DNA from: Methanovulcanius yangii
Lineage (GTDB): Archaea; Halobacteriota; Methanomicrobia; Methanomicrobiales; Methanomicrobiaceae
DNA: 64,000 nucleotides
Assembly (NCBI RefSeq): GCF_018687785.1
Contig: NZ_LTBL01000001.1
Location: 2,161,780-2,225,779 of the forward strand
Direction of reading: 5' to 3'
A program made the position numbers and the translations under genes. This document shows, piece by piece, positions 53,614-63,849 of the stretch. Positions within the stretch are counted from its first letter, which is position 1; each line of letters begins with the position of its first letter. Below the pieces are notes generated by a model. It searched no databases. It was not told the DNA's origin and saw only the letters and a list, made by a program, of their open reading frames with translations.

Positions 53614-54656
53614 GAATTATCAGTTATGGTGCATACATCCCGCGCTTCCGCATCAAGACGGAAGAGATCGCACGGGTATGGGGTGCAAACGGCGCAGAGA
53701 TCGCCGCAGGACTCGGGGTCCGGGAGAAATCCGTCCCCGACTTTGACGAGGATACGATTACGATGTCGGTGGAGGCGGCACGCAGCGCACTTGCCCGCCG
53801 TCCCATCGATACCAGCGAAATAGGAGCGATTTACGTCGGTTCCGAGTCCCATCCGTATGCGGTCAAGCCGAGTGCGGCAGCGGTCGGAGAAGCAATCGGT
53901 GCAACCCCGGTCATGACGGCAGCGGACTTTGAGTTCGCCTGCAAGGCGGGAACCGCCGGCATCCAGACCGGCATGGGGCTTGTGAAGTCCGGCATGGTCA
54001 AGTATGCGGTCGCCATCGGGGCGGATACCGCACAGGGCGCTCCGGGCGATGCCCTCGAGTACACCGCATCCGCGGGCGGCGCTGCGATCATCATAGGCAA
54101 CGACGACCCGATCGCAGAGATCAACCACACCTGTTCGTTTACGACGGACACCCCCGACTTCTGGCGGCGCGAGGGACAGGAGTACCCCCGCCACGGCGGC
54201 AGGTTCTCCGGTGATCCCGCATATTTCAAGCACATCCAGGGTGCAGCAAAGCTGATGCTCGAGCAGATGGGAACCAAACCGTCCGACTATGACTACGCGA
54301 TCTTCCACCAGCCGAACGCGAAGTTCCCGCAGAAGGTATCCGCGATGCTCGGGTTTACCCGCGAACAGATCAAACCGGGCCTGGCCGTCCCCCGTCTCGG
54401 CAACACCTACTCCGGTGCGGTTCCCGTCGGCATCTCGGCAACGCTCGATGTCGCAAAGCCCGGCGATCGCATCTTCGTGACCTCATACGGGTCCGGTGCC
54501 GGTAGCGACGCCTTCGACATCACTGTCACCGATGTCATCGACTCCGATGCATTCGACCGGAGTGCGGGCCCCACTGTTGAGGAGCTCCTGGCAAACCCTG
54601 TCTACCTCGACTATGCACTGTATGCCAAACACAAAGGAAAGATCCTGATGCAGTAA
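53607..54656 (+). CDS. Hydroxymethylglutaryl-CoA synthase (archaeal type)
   Basis: This 349-residue enzyme condenses acetoacetyl-CoA with acetyl-CoA. It has the nucleophile Cys112 in [24 protein letters not shown], and the catalytic His in [12 protein letters not shown]. It is shorter than bacterial HMGCS, as in other archaea, where it forms a complex with thiolase and DUF35. Confidence 0.95.
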   Translation: MVGIISYGAYIPRFRIKTEEIARVWGANGAEIAAGLGVREKSVPDFDEDTITMSVEAARSALARRPIDTSEIGAIYVGSESHPYAVKPSAAAVGEAIGATPVMTAADFEFACKAGTAGIQTGMGLVKSGMVKYAVAIGADTAQGAPGDALEYTASAGGAAIIIGNDDPIAEINHTCSFTTDTPDFWRREGQEYPRHGGRFSGDPAYFKHIQGAAKLMLEQMGTKPSDYDYAIFHQPNAKFPQKVSAMLGFTREQIKPGLAVPRLGNTYSGAVPVGISATLDVAKPGDRIFVTSYGSGAGSDAFDITVTDVIDSDAFDRSAGPTVEELLANPVYLDYALYAKHKGKILMQ

Positions 54657-54666
54657 GGTGGTTTAC

Positions 54667-55827
54667 ATGAGGGAAGTAGCAATTGTAGGAATCGGGGTAA
54701 CCGAATTCGGAGAAAAGTGGGACACATCGTTCAGGAACCTCTTCGTGGAAGCAGGTGCAAAGGCACTCGAAGACGCGAACATGGGCGGTGACCAGATCGA
54801 CGAGATGTTCGTCGGGAACATGAGTGCAGGCCGGTTTGTTCTTCAGGAACACATCGGTGCACTGATTGCAGACTACGCGGGCCTTGCCGGCAATCATATC
54901 CCGGCAACCCGTGTCGAGGCGGCCTGTGCATCCGGCGGTCTTGCCTTCCGGCAGGCCTATACGACCGTCGCCTCCGGTCTCAACGACATCGTCATCGCAG
55001 GCGGTGTCGAGAAGATGACCGATGTGGGCGGGAGCGAAACGACCGATGCCCTTGCCGCCGCGGCAGACCGCGAGTGGGAAGGCCTCGTCGGGGCCACGTT
55101 CCCCGGTCTGTATGCGATGATCGCAACGGACTACATGAACCGGTTCGGCCTGACCCGCGAGCAGCTTGCGATGGTCTCGGTAAAGAACCACGCCAACGGT
55201 GCAAAGAACCCCATTGCCCAGTACAGAAAGAACATCACGGTCGAGGACGTGATGAGGTCGACGCAGGTTGCAGACCCGCTGCGCCTTCTCGACTGTTCAC
55301 CGGTCACCGACGGCGCGGCAGCGGTGATCCTCTGCCCGATGGAGATGGCACGGCAGTTCACCGACACCCCCATCAGGGTGCTCGCAAGCACCCAGGCATG
55401 CGACACCATCTCCCTGCACGACCGCCGTGACATCTCTACCCTGGATGCGACGGTTGCCGCAGGAAAGCGTGCCTATGCCCAGGCGGGACTCACCCCGAAG
55501 GACATCGGCATGGTCGAGGTGCACGACTGCTTCACCATCGCAGAACTCTGTGCCATCGAGGATCTCGGGTTCTGCGCAAAGGGCGAGGCAGGCAAACTGA
55601 CCGAGGAAGGGCAGACGGCACTCGGCGGCAGCATCCCGGTCAACCCGTCCGGCGGCCTGAAGTCATGCGGGCACCCCGTCGGTGCGACCGGCATCAAGCA
55701 GGTGGCGGAGATTGTCGAACAGCTGCGCGGCGAGGCCGGAGCACGCCAGGTGGACGCCGAGATCGGTATGACCCACAACGTGGGCGGCACGGGTGCGACG
55801 GTGGTCACCAATATCCTTGGAGTGTGA
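54667..55827 (+). CDS. Acetyl-CoA C-acetyltransferase (archaeal thiolase)
   Basis: This 386-residue thiolase has the nucleophile Cys87 in VEAACASGG, the HDCFT motif and [14 protein letters not shown]. It makes acetoacetyl-CoA. ATG at 54667 is used, ahead of [10 protein letters not shown]; a GTG three codons earlier is less likely. Confidence 0.95.
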   Translation: MREVAIVGIGVTEFGEKWDTSFRNLFVEAGAKALEDANMGGDQIDEMFVGNMSAGRFVLQEHIGALIADYAGLAGNHIPATRVEAACASGGLAFRQAYTTVASGLNDIVIAGGVEKMTDVGGSETTDALAAAADREWEGLVGATFPGLYAMIATDYMNRFGLTREQLAMVSVKNHANGAKNPIAQYRKNITVEDVMRSTQVADPLRLLDCSPVTDGAAAVILCPMEMARQFTDTPIRVLASTQACDTISLHDRRDISTLDATVAAGKRAYAQAGLTPKDIGMVEVHDCFTIAELCAIEDLGFCAKGEAGKLTEEGQTALGGSIPVNPSGGLKSCGHPVGATGIKQVAEIVEQLRGEAGARQVDAEIGMTHNVGGTGATVVTNILGV

Positions 55828-55832
55828 AGAAG

Positions 55833-56222
55833 ATGTCTGTACCACGTTACTGGAGAAAACAGCAGAATCGCTACCGCCTGAAGGGCACGCACTGCGAGAC
55901 CTGCGGAAGATACTTCTTCCCGCCCCGCAACCTCTGTCCTGACTGCAGGCGCGACGGAAAGATTGTCGACTACGAGTTCAAGGGAGACGGCAAGGTCCGT
56001 ACATTCTCGATTATCCGAACGGCGAGCGAGGACTACGATATCCAGACCCCCTTTGTGCTGGCGATCGTTGACCTCGACGAGGGGACCTCGATGACGGCGC
56101 ATGTCGTCTGCGATCCCGCAGAGGTCTACATTGGGATGCCGGTGAAACGGGCATTCCGCAAGATCATGGCCGATGGTGATTCCGGCGTGATCGTCTACGG
56201 GACAAAGTTCGTCCCGGCATAA
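55833..56222 (+). CDS. DUF35 (zinc-ribbon/OB-fold) scaffold of the thiolase-HMGCS complex
   Basis: This 129-residue protein has a rubredoxin-like zinc site (CETCGRYFFPPRNLCPDC) followed by an OB-fold. In methanogens the homologue links thiolase and HMG-CoA synthase, so that the first thermodynamically uphill step can proceed; it shares the operon here with 5 bp spacing. Confidence 0.93.
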   Translation: MSVPRYWRKQQNRYRLKGTHCETCGRYFFPPRNLCPDCRRDGKIVDYEFKGDGKVRTFSIIRTASEDYDIQTPFVLAIVDLDEGTSMTAHVVCDPAEVYIGMPVKRAFRKIMADGDSGVIVYGTKFVPA

Positions 56223-56443
56223 CCCCCAAAACAGCTCTCAAAATCTCCTTATTTTTTCATAATTTTCGAATAATTTCAATGCACGCCATGGATTCGTACG
56301 TTTCTCCAGCGTCCGGTTAGTAGGTTTTTTTTGGAGCAGGAGGTGTCGCGGTGAGTCATGATGCCGGATCAACGCCGGTAGAATGGGATTTTCCCGCATT
56401 CATCAGAGAGTGGCGGAAAAATTGAAGTGGAATATCCGTACCG

Positions 56444-57361
56444 TTACCGGAGAACGTCGATGTCATAGACCGCATGGTGCTGCGTTGGAGAGTAGGACCT
56501 GACCTCGTGTTCACGGATGTCGCCGAGGGTCCGGGCTGCGAGGGCGGGGAGAAGAGCGCCCTCCCCCTCCTGCAGGGCGTAGAGGTGGATCGTCGCGCCG
56601 TCCCGTGCGAGGGTGAAGGCGGCATCGAGGAAGGGTGCGGGGTCCATCGGGAGGTTCATGATGATGCGGTCGAACGAGGCGTGGGGGAGAATTCCGGGGA
56701 GGTGGCAGGCGTCGGCGAGGACGGGGATGACATTCGTGCGCCGGTTCATCCGGATATTCTCATCCATGAGGCGTATCGCACCGGGGTTGAGGTCGCAGGC
56801 GTAGACGATACTCGCGTTCGGGGCGCAGGCGATGGCAAAGGGGCCGACACCTGCAAACATGTCGAGGACGCGTTCGCCGGGGTGCATGAGGGCCGCGATG
56901 CGGTTGCGTTCGTTTGCAAGGCGCGGGGAGAAGTACGCCTCTTCCAGGTCGACGGCGAGACGCAGGCCATATTCGGTGACGATGGTCCGTGTCGTTGCAA
57001 CACCTGCGAGCACCCGGTAGGTGCGCGTGCGGTACGTCCCCAGTACCGGGCTTTCGCCGCCGAGCACCGTGTGCAGCGAGGGGCGGGATGCGAGGAGGCG
57101 GCGTGCTTCCTCCACGTCCTCGTCCTGCATAATGGCAATCCCGCCCACCAGTTCATGTCGCGGGAGCGGGGCACGCACGGGAAGTTCCCTGCACTGCCAC
57201 AGTATGTCCCCTTCCCCGTGTTCCGTCACCGGAAAGAGAATATCTTCGCCGTCGGATGCCGGGCGAAGCGTTGTGTCGAGTATTCCCTCTGCAATGAGCT
57301 GCCGTCTGACCTGTTCTGCGCCTGTTTTCGGCACCCGCCTGCACCACTGTTCCCGTTCCAT
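56444..57361 (-). CDS. trm5: tRNA (guanine37-N1)-methyltransferase, Trm5 family
   Basis: This 305-residue enzyme has the Rossmann SAM motif VLDMFAGVGPFAI, YACDLNPGAIRLM, and MNLPM at the target-base pocket (NLPx). It methylates G37 next to anticodons. The ATG at 57361 gives the expected length and lies 42 bp from the divergent HMG-CoA reductase gene; a Met ten codons earlier would overlap that spacer. Confidence 0.88.
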   Translation of the reverse strand: MEREQWCRRVPKTGAEQVRRQLIAEGILDTTLRPASDGEDILFPVTEHGEGDILWQCRELPVRAPLPRHELVGGIAIMQDEDVEEARRLLASRPSLHTVLGGESPVLGTYRTRTYRVLAGVATTRTIVTEYGLRLAVDLEEAYFSPRLANERNRIAALMHPGERVLDMFAGVGPFAIACAPNASIVYACDLNPGAIRLMDENIRMNRRTNVIPVLADACHLPGILPHASFDRIIMNLPMDPAPFLDAAFTLARDGATIHLYALQEGEGALLPALAARTLGDIREHEVRSYSPTQHHAVYDIDVLR

Positions 57362-57403
57362 GCGACCACCAGTATTTTTGGGTTTTCTCACTATGATATG
57401 TGT

Positions 57404-58612
57404 ATGGAAGAATATATACAGCGAATACGGGACGGTTCACTCAAACTCCATGCACTCGAGCAGGAGATGTCCTCGGACGAGGCGATTGCGGTGCGCAGGG
57501 CCTATATCGAGGGGGAGACCGGGGCCGACCTCTCCCGTGTGGGTGCGTATTCGATTGACACCGAACGGGTGGTGAAGCGCAACTGCGAAAATATGATCGG
57601 CGCCGTCCAGGTGCCGGTGGGCGTGGCAGGACCGCTGGGGGTGCAGGGTGAGTACGCCGGGGGCGAATATTATCTTCCGCTTGCAACCACCGAGGGGGCG
57701 CTCATCGCCTCCGTGAACAGGGGATGCAAGGCGATCACCCGCGCCGGTGGTGCCGAGGTGCGCATCAAGCGTGACGGGATGACCCGGGCGCCGCTCTTCG
57801 CCTGCGAGAGCGTCCCGCATGCAACCGATGCCGCTCGCTGGGTGGACGAGCATTTTGCAGAGCTTGCCGCGGCGGCGGAGAAGACGACCTCGCACGGAAA
57901 GCTGACGGGGATTTCCACCTACACGGCGGGGACGAACCTCTTTGTCCGCTTCGAGTTCTTCACGGCCGATGCGATGGGAATGAACATGGTTACCATCGGA
58001 AGCGAAACGGCTTCGGAGCTGATCGAGGAGGCGACGGGGGCCCGGCGGGTGGCGCTCTCCGGCAACATGTGCGTGGATAAGAAGCCTGCTGCAATGAACG
58101 TCATCATGGGACGGGGCAAGACGGTCTCTGCGGGTGTCTTCCTCTCCGATGAGATGGTACGGGAGACGTTCAAGACCGATGCGGCGACCCTTGCCGAGGT
58201 GAACACGAGGAAGAACCTGGTCGGCTCCGCACGGGCGGTCTCGCTCGGGTTCAACGCCCATGCGGCAAATGTGATCGCCGCCGTCTTCCTCGCGTGCGGG
58301 CAGGACCCTGCCCATGTCGTCGAAGGGAGCAATGCGATGACCACGGTCGATGTGGTGCCGGGCGGCGTCTACGTCTCGGTGACCCTTCCCTCCCTTCAGG
58401 TGGGCACCGTCGGCGGCGGGACAGGGATTGCGACCCAGCAGGAGTGCCTGCGGCTCCTCGGGTGCGCCGGTGGCGGAGAACACCCCGGCGACAATGCAAA
58501 AATGTTTGCGGAGATCATCGCCGCGGGAGTCCTCGCGGGCGAACTCTCCCTTCTCGGGGCACTTGGTGCCGGCCACCTTGCACGGGCGCACAAGCAGCTC
58601 GGGCGCGGATAA
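57404..58612 (+). CDS. hmgA: Hydroxymethylglutaryl-CoA reductase (class I, NADPH)
   Basis: This 402-residue enzyme makes mevalonate for archaeal lipids. Conserved sites: VPVGVAGPLGVQG, ATTEGALIASVNRG (catalytic Glu), DKKPAAMN (Lys), GQDPAHVVEGSNAM (Asp) and GGEHPGDNA (His). It lies about 1.2 kb after the thiolase operon. ATG at 57404 is preferred; an ATG two codons earlier is possible. Confidence 0.96.
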   Translation: MEEYIQRIRDGSLKLHALEQEMSSDEAIAVRRAYIEGETGADLSRVGAYSIDTERVVKRNCENMIGAVQVPVGVAGPLGVQGEYAGGEYYLPLATTEGALIASVNRGCKAITRAGGAEVRIKRDGMTRAPLFACESVPHATDAARWVDEHFAELAAAAEKTTSHGKLTGISTYTAGTNLFVRFEFFTADAMGMNMVTIGSETASELIEEATGARRVALSGNMCVDKKPAAMNVIMGRGKTVSAGVFLSDEMVRETFKTDAATLAEVNTRKNLVGSARAVSLGFNAHAANVIAAVFLACGQDPAHVVEGSNAMTTVDVVPGGVYVSVTLPSLQVGTVGGGTGIATQQECLRLLGCAGGGEHPGDNAKMFAEIIAAGVLAGELSLLGALGAGHLARAHKQLGRG

Positions 58613-58657
58613 CCCTCCGATATCATTTTTTGGACGATTGCATTTTTTGCGAGAGGG

Positions 58658-59119
58658 CTATGAAAACCAGCGCATCATGAGAATGGCGTCCTCTCCGTCG
58701 CTATAGTACTGGTCGATGACGAAGACCTGGGTATAGCCGTATTTCCGGTAAAATTTCTGTGCGGCGCTGTTCGAGACCCTCACCTCCAGCTGCATCCCTC
58801 CGGCGCCGCGGACCATGCACTCGAGTTCGAGGCGGCGCAGGAGGGCACCGCCGATCCCTTTTCGCTGCATCGTTTTTGCCGTGCCGAGGTTCATGATATG
58901 GCCGTAGGTCTCCTCGCCGGTATTCTCCATGCCGCCGCAGATGAATCCGAGAATCTCGCCATTTTCGACGGCGACAAAGAAGAGTTCCTGATAGTATTTG
59001 AGGGCGTCACCGAATCCTTCCTCATCCCACGGGTCGGTGAAGAGGTCCTGTTCCAGGGCCACGACCGCAGTTATATCGAAAGGGGTGGCCCGCCTGATTA
59101 GATAGCTCGAAGTATTCAT
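58658..59119 (-). CDS. rimI: N-terminal acetyltransferase RimI-like (GNAT)
   Basis: This 153-residue GNAT protein has YLIRRATPFDITAVVALEQDLF, the acetyl-CoA loop QRKGIGGALLRRLE, and the RVSNSAAQKFYRKYGY motif typical of RimI/Ard1 N-terminal acetyltransferases. Confidence 0.92.
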   Translation of the reverse strand: MNTSSYLIRRATPFDITAVVALEQDLFTDPWDEEGFGDALKYYQELFFVAVENGEILGFICGGMENTGEETYGHIMNLGTAKTMQRKGIGGALLRRLELECMVRGAGGMQLEVRVSNSAAQKFYRKYGYTQVFVIDQYYSDGEDAILMMRWFS

Positions 59120-59197
59120 ATTGCATTGACCGGGATACTCATATTATGCTTTGCAGCCAATAAATAACGCACCCAAATCCCGGGCAGGCACAGAACC

Positions 59198-60460
59198 ATG
59201 GTTAAGATATTCAGTTTCCGGGCGCTCCGGCCAGAACCTGCCGAGGCGCAGAAGATAGCCTCTGTCCCGTATGATGTCGTCTCGACGGCGGAATCACGGG
59301 CGATCCTTGAGAAGAATCCGAAGAGTTTCCTTCGCGTCATCCGTTCCGAAGCGACGATGGGGGATGTCGACCCCGCCGACCCGTCGGTCTATACGACGGC
59401 AAAGAAGCACCTCGACGAGATGATCGCAGACGGGCTCTTCCGTCGTGACGACGAACCGGGGATCTACCTCTACCGCGTCAAGCAGGGAGGCAACATCTAC
59501 ACGGGCTTTGTCGCGAACGTGAGCGTCGATGACTACCTTGAGAACAACATCAAACGCCACGAACACACGCGCTACGACAAGGAGGAGGACCGGACACGGC
59601 ATATCGAGACAACCGGCACTCACACCGGGCTCGTCGTCCTTCTCTACCGCGACCCCGGCGAGATCTTCCATTATGTCTCCTCTCTCGTCCCCGAGGGTGA
59701 GCCGGACGGCGTCGTCAAGACCGATGCCGGTGTGGTCCACGAGGTCTTCCGGATTGCCGACCCGGCGGCAATCGCCCACCTCACCGGTCTCTTCGGGGAT
59801 GTGGACGCCCTCTACATCGCCGACGGCCACCACCGGGCAAAATCATCCGTGAATGTGGCGACCCGCCGCCGCGAGGAAGGCACCTGCACTCCGGAAGCGG
59901 AGCGCTTCATGGCGATCATCTTCGCTCAGAACCGTGTCAAAATCCACGGGTACAGCAGAATGGTGACCGATCTCGGCGATTACACCCCGGAAAGTTTTAT
60001 GGAGGCACTCGGCGGTCTCTTCGAGGTCCGGCCGTACGGGGAGATCGATGACACCGTCTTCCGCATCCCGCCCCTTCGCGAGTCTGAGGAGCGGATACAC
60101 GTGATGCACATGTACATCGGCGATGCCTGGTACGAACTCTCCCGGCCGGTGGACCCCGCACTCGACCGCATCGCCGCACTCGACGTCTCCGTCCTCCAGA
60201 AGGATGTGATGGAAGGGATGCTCGGCATCACCGATCCCCGTGGGGACCCCCGGCTCCAGTACCTCGGCGGGGCACGCCCGCTTGCCGACCTGAAAGAGAA
60301 GGTCGATTCCGGTGAGTTTGCCGTGGCTTTCTCGATGCAGCCGGTCGATGTCGAGGACGTGCTCTCGATTGCCGATGCCGGCGGTGTCATGCCGCCGAAA
60401 TCAACATGGTTCGAACCAAAACTTCTCTCCGGCCTGGTTCTTCATACGATAAACGACTAG
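59198..60460 (+). CDS. DUF1015 family protein
   Basis: This 420-residue protein shows the DUF1015 pattern: FRALRPEPAEAQKIASVPYDVV at the start, YLYRVKQGG..YTGFVA, ENNIKRHEHTR, and YIADGHHRAKSSV (HHR motif). The function is unsettled; members often occur near serine metabolism genes, which is not the case here. A T-run (60475-60481) follows the stop. Confidence 0.9.
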   Translation: MVKIFSFRALRPEPAEAQKIASVPYDVVSTAESRAILEKNPKSFLRVIRSEATMGDVDPADPSVYTTAKKHLDEMIADGLFRRDDEPGIYLYRVKQGGNIYTGFVANVSVDDYLENNIKRHEHTRYDKEEDRTRHIETTGTHTGLVVLLYRDPGEIFHYVSSLVPEGEPDGVVKTDAGVVHEVFRIADPAAIAHLTGLFGDVDALYIADGHHRAKSSVNVATRRREEGTCTPEAERFMAIIFAQNRVKIHGYSRMVTDLGDYTPESFMEALGGLFEVRPYGEIDDTVFRIPPLRESEERIHVMHMYIGDAWYELSRPVDPALDRIAALDVSVLQKDVMEGMLGITDPRGDPRLQYLGGARPLADLKEKVDSGEFAVAFSMQPVDVEDVLSIADAGGVMPPKSTWFEPKLLSGLVLHTIND

Positions 60461-60474
60461 GTCCCTCCCAAAAC

Positions 60475-60481
60475 TTTTTTT
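60475..60481 (+). terminator. T-rich terminator after DUF1015
   Basis: A run of seven T begins 14 bp after the stop codon, following an AAAAC spacer. Confidence 0.5.
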
Positions 60482-60686
60482 AGTGTCATGCCGCGCACAT
60501 TGCATGGCAATGGCAATGCGAAACTGCCGCTCAGATGGCGGATGGTGGCCATTCGGGCAATATTTGTGGCATTTTTTTGCGAAAAATCGCCGTATGAATT
60601 AAATATTCTTAATGGTGCTGATATTTACCGTTGAATCGGGCCAAAAACCCTTCTAAGAGCGTTAATATTCAGGATTTGGATATGAA

Positions 60687-60697
60687 TGTTTATATGC
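60687..60697 (+). promoter_or_regulatory. TATA box of the pilin-like operon
   Basis: TGTTTATATGC lies 20-30 bp before the ATG at 60717. Confidence 0.5.
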
Positions 60698-60716
60698 AGT
60701 CAATCTAATAAGAAGA

Positions 60717-61301
60717 ATGGGAAGGATCTTCTTTATGCAAAAATATCTCTCCGCGGTGATAATTGGATCCTTATGTTTCTGCTGTGCCTGCGGCTGCCTT
60801 GAGAGCGTCGCGGGTGGTCAGGATGCCGGTTTTGGGGAGGTGGCAGGCGAGGAGCCCGCATCCTTCATGCTGAGTGATGCCATGGCATCCCTCGATGCCG
60901 GAATCGCCGATTCGCTTTTCTCCTATTCGGGATATTCTTTGTATACCGTAATAGGGAGCGGTGTGGGCAGGGATGGAGCCGCGGAGAGCTGGTCGTTTCT
61001 GATCGTTCCCGAAGGAGAGGGGCGGGCGCGTCTTCTCACCCTGAGCGGGAACGGCTGGCAGGATGCGGCGTGGCCCGAAGAGCCCGTGAACGGGACAGAG
61101 TTCTGCTGCACCGGTGAGATTCTGATGCCGGATGAGTTATTCGCACAGAACCGGGGGGTAATTGAAGAGATGATGACAGATAATGGGGTTGATACAACCG
61201 ATATCGAGCTTGCCGGGGGGGTCTACCATGTCCTGCCCGGAACCACAGGCGATATGCGGAAACTGCGGTTTGATGCACGGACCGGGGAGCCGCTGCAATG
61301 A
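60717..61301 (+). CDS. Lipoprotein leading the pilin-like operon
   Basis: This 194-residue protein has a hydrophobic leader ending CACGC (lipobox). The mature part has an acidic linker, then a globular region (SLYTVIGSGVGRDGAAESWSFLIVPEGEGRARLLTL). I recognise no family. Start at 60717 fits a leaderless message from the TATA box; a Met at 60735 is possible. Its TGA overlaps the next ATG. Confidence 0.72.
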   Translation: MGRIFFMQKYLSAVIIGSLCFCCACGCLESVAGGQDAGFGEVAGEEPASFMLSDAMASLDAGIADSLFSYSGYSLYTVIGSGVGRDGAAESWSFLIVPEGEGRARLLTLSGNGWQDAAWPEEPVNGTEFCCTGEILMPDELFAQNRGVIEEMMTDNGVDTTDIELAGGVYHVLPGTTGDMRKLRFDARTGEPLQ

Positions 61302-62443
61302 ACAGGAGCATGGAATTCAATGAGGACGGTGTACTGTCCGTCGATTTTCTCGCAGGGTTTACCATCTTCATGATTGCGCTGATCATGGTGATCTCCCTCC
61401 TGCCGGGAATTCTGGCAGGCATCGAGAGCGAGGCAATCGATTATGATGCGGTCGCCTACCGGACATCGGTCATCCTCGTCGAAGATCCCGGATGGCCGTC
61501 GAATCCGCCATGGAACCAGATGGACGAATATCACAAGGCTGATATCGAGCGGATGGGGCTTTCGCTCTCGAAGGATACGCCGAATATCCTCTCGCAGGGG
61601 AAGATAGATCTGTTCTTCAATCGGAATGCAGACTTCGCCCTTGATGAGGATGACTACCGGTCAAAGGTGATCTTCGGGGACATCCCGTATCTCTACAACT
61701 TTTCCCTGAGGATCGACGGGGAGCAGCCGCTCTTCGTCGGGCAGGAGATTCCGGAGAGCAGCTACGGGTACCAGCGGCGGCTCGTGAAGGTGAAGGAGGA
61801 GAGTTTTGCGCATATCAATTTCACCGACGGGAGCCATCCGGAATACAGTAGCAGCAGAGTCGTATGGAACGTGACAGATCCGCCCCATCAGGCAGATTTC
61901 GCCGTTGAGATGGATTATGGCGAGTTGTATGACCGGTCCATCAGTCCGGCGTACCGCATTGATCCGCGTAGCGAAGAACTCGGGTTTGACATGGAGAATA
62001 TGCTGCACAGCCTGGATTGGAATCTGTTCCTCAATAACGGTACGATGACACTGGAGAAAGTCAGGCTGTATAAGGTCCTCGACGACGGCTCATCCCAGCC
62101 ATTGCCGTATAACTGGAACGACTGGAATAACGAGACCTACATCTTCTACTATGGTAATACGCCGGGGTCCTCTGAAGCGTCGGTGCTCAACGGGTCGTCG
62201 TTTCCGAAGACGATAGAGAATGAGACGTATATCCGGATGGATTTGAATCCCCCTCTGCCGTTCTCCGATGAGATGACATCGGGGCTCCGGGTGAACTTTA
62301 CCTTCAATTATATATGGGATGGAAGCAGCGACCCAATAAGTGGGCACCGCTATCTCAGTGGCATCCATGAGTACAACTACGATTCCGACAATGTGGTCCA
62401 GCCGTACCTCGTGGACGGCGTCATGGAGGTGGCGATATGGTAA
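61298..62443 (+). CDS. Pilin-like protein 1 (type IV pilin-type N-terminus, large exodomain)
   Basis: This 381-residue protein opens NEDGVLSVDFLAGFTIFMIAL: a short charged leader, a (D/E)-(D)-G step and a hydrophobic helix, as in archaeal class III (prepilin) signals. A large glycosylation-sequon-rich domain (residues about 45-381; many N-x-S/T) follows. It is much larger than a major pilin. It lies in an operon of similar proteins. Confidence 0.75.
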   Translation: MNRSMEFNEDGVLSVDFLAGFTIFMIALIMVISLLPGILAGIESEAIDYDAVAYRTSVILVEDPGWPSNPPWNQMDEYHKADIERMGLSLSKDTPNILSQGKIDLFFNRNADFALDEDDYRSKVIFGDIPYLYNFSLRIDGEQPLFVGQEIPESSYGYQRRLVKVKEESFAHINFTDGSHPEYSSSRVVWNVTDPPHQADFAVEMDYGELYDRSISPAYRIDPRSEELGFDMENMLHSLDWNLFLNNGTMTLEKVRLYKVLDDGSSQPLPYNWNDWNNETYIFYYGNTPGSSEASVLNGSSFPKTIENETYIRMDLNPPLPFSDEMTSGLRVNFTFNYIWDGSSDPISGHRYLSGIHEYNYDSDNVVQPYLVDGVMEVAIW

Positions 62444-63006
62444 TGAACGACGAGGGGCAGCTCTACACCATCGAGGGCATCACGGCGGGCATCATCATGC
62501 TGCTGACGGCATACGTGGTCTTCTCCACCGGTTTTGTCTTCACCCCCGGCGATGCACATATCGCCGATATGCAACTCCAGCAGCTGGGGTATGATGCCTT
62601 GCTTGTGATGGATACACCGGGCTCCATCGAGGATGATAAGAGCAGGCTGCAGGAATTGATCATGACAAATGATCAGGCGGCCTTTAAGGACGAATTCAAT
62701 ATGTTGCTCCAAAAGGGGACCGGGACGACATACATGGATGATCCTGCCGGGTTTATCATTGACGAACGGACCCAGTGGAATGCGACGATTTACTATCGGG
62801 ATACGGATCACGACAATTTGTTGCATTCATATGCATTCGGAAATTCGACTCGCGGGGGAGAATTTGTGACACGCGAACCGGAGATTTCTGTGACACGCTA
62901 TGTGCATCTTTCCGGGGAACCGTCGTATCTTCCGGTGGATGTGAGAAATATTATGGATAACCGGGAGCAGATGGTCCTCCTGGAGGTGTTGTTATGGAGA
63001 GCCTAG
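62437..63006 (+). CDS. Pilin-like protein 2
   Basis: This 189-residue protein opens MVMNDEGQLYTIEGITAGII, with the DEG step before a hydrophobic helix (about 12-34), then a soluble domain. Its ATG overlaps the preceding stop; a Met at 62443, ten bases after GGAGG, is an alternative start. Confidence 0.72.
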   Translation: MVMNDEGQLYTIEGITAGIIMLLTAYVVFSTGFVFTPGDAHIADMQLQQLGYDALLVMDTPGSIEDDKSRLQELIMTNDQAAFKDEFNMLLQKGTGTTYMDDPAGFIIDERTQWNATIYYRDTDHDNLLHSYAFGNSTRGGEFVTREPEISVTRYVHLSGEPSYLPVDVRNIMDNREQMVLLEVLLWRA

Positions 63007-63401
63007 ACGACGAGGGGCAGTGGATTGTCCTGATGGGAGTGGTGGTTGCAACCGGTATGTTCATCCTTGCCATCATCATCAATCAGGCCCCGATGGTCGG
63101 ACAGTCGACTGCGGAGGCGGTGTTGGAGTTCCCGAAAAACGAGATCCAGGACATACGGTATCATCTTGCCCCCATCGCGCAACTTGATGCCAACACTACC
63201 GGCCTGATCGACAAGGAGAACAAAATGAGGGCTGACATGCAGGCCCTCTCGATGGCCCGCAACAATGCGGTGATGGATTTCGACATCGACCGGAATACAG
63301 GGTTTGAGGATCTCTTCTACCAGTATAACCGGCTGGACATACACTACAACAACGGGGTGACAACGTATGACGAGGAATACTCGGTGCCGGTCCGGCTCTG
63401 A
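62994..63401 (+). CDS. Pilin-like protein 3
   Basis: This 135-residue protein opens MESLDDEGQWIVLMGVVVA with a DDEG step and a hydrophobic helix, then a soluble domain rich in Asn and Asp. A GGAGG site lies seven bases before the ATG; the gene overlaps its neighbours on both sides. Confidence 0.72.
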   Translation: MESLDDEGQWIVLMGVVVATGMFILAIIINQAPMVGQSTAEAVLEFPKNEIQDIRYHLAPIAQLDANTTGLIDKENKMRADMQALSMARNNAVMDFDIDRNTGFEDLFYQYNRLDIHYNNGVTTYDEEYSVPVRL

Positions 63402-63849
63402 AAAACGACGGCTCAATGACGATGCGGTCTCCACGATGACCGAGTATCTCTCGATTACGGCCATCGTGATTGCGATGTTCATTGTCATGACCCTCGTCGT
63501 CAACGCGGCACTGGTGGAGGGGCCGACGAACACGCTGAAGTACCATGCCTACGTGGATATCGGCAACGGTGTCTCCACGAGGATGGTGGAGCTCTATGCC
63601 ATTGCGCCGCAGAACGGGAGAATCAACACCACGTTCGACCTCCCGGACGATGTGGCCAATCAGGACTACTGGGTGGAGGTGCTGGCTGAGCCCGCTCCCG
63701 ACGGGAAACGATCGCAATTGATCATGGTGACCGACGGAACGACCTCATCCCGCATCGCAATAGCGGGTATCGGGCGCACCCGCGGTGTGACCGGCAAGAC
63801 GAGCGGTGCCGGACAGAATGTGATTTACTATAATTCGGAGGGTGTCTGA
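63367..63849 (+). CDS. Pilin-like protein 4
   Basis: This 160-residue protein has a basic leader (MTRNTRCRSGSEKRRL), NDDAVSTMTEYLSITAIV (DDA step plus hydrophobic helix), and a soluble beta-rich domain (FDLPDDVANQDYWVEVLAEP). The only in-frame start lies inside the preceding gene (35-bp overlap). Confidence 0.7.
   Translation: MTRNTRCRSGSEKRRLNDDAVSTMTEYLSITAIVIAMFIVMTLVVNAALVEGPTNTLKYHAYVDIGNGVSTRMVELYAIAPQNGRINTTFDLPDDVANQDYWVEVLAEPAPDGKRSQLIMVTDGTTSSRIAIAGIGRTRGVTGKTSGAGQNVIYYNSEGV

Noticed and set aside
56474-57403. Long in-frame upstream extension of HMG-CoA reductase
   Set aside because: The extra 310 residues are antisense to trm5; the true reductase start is at 57404.
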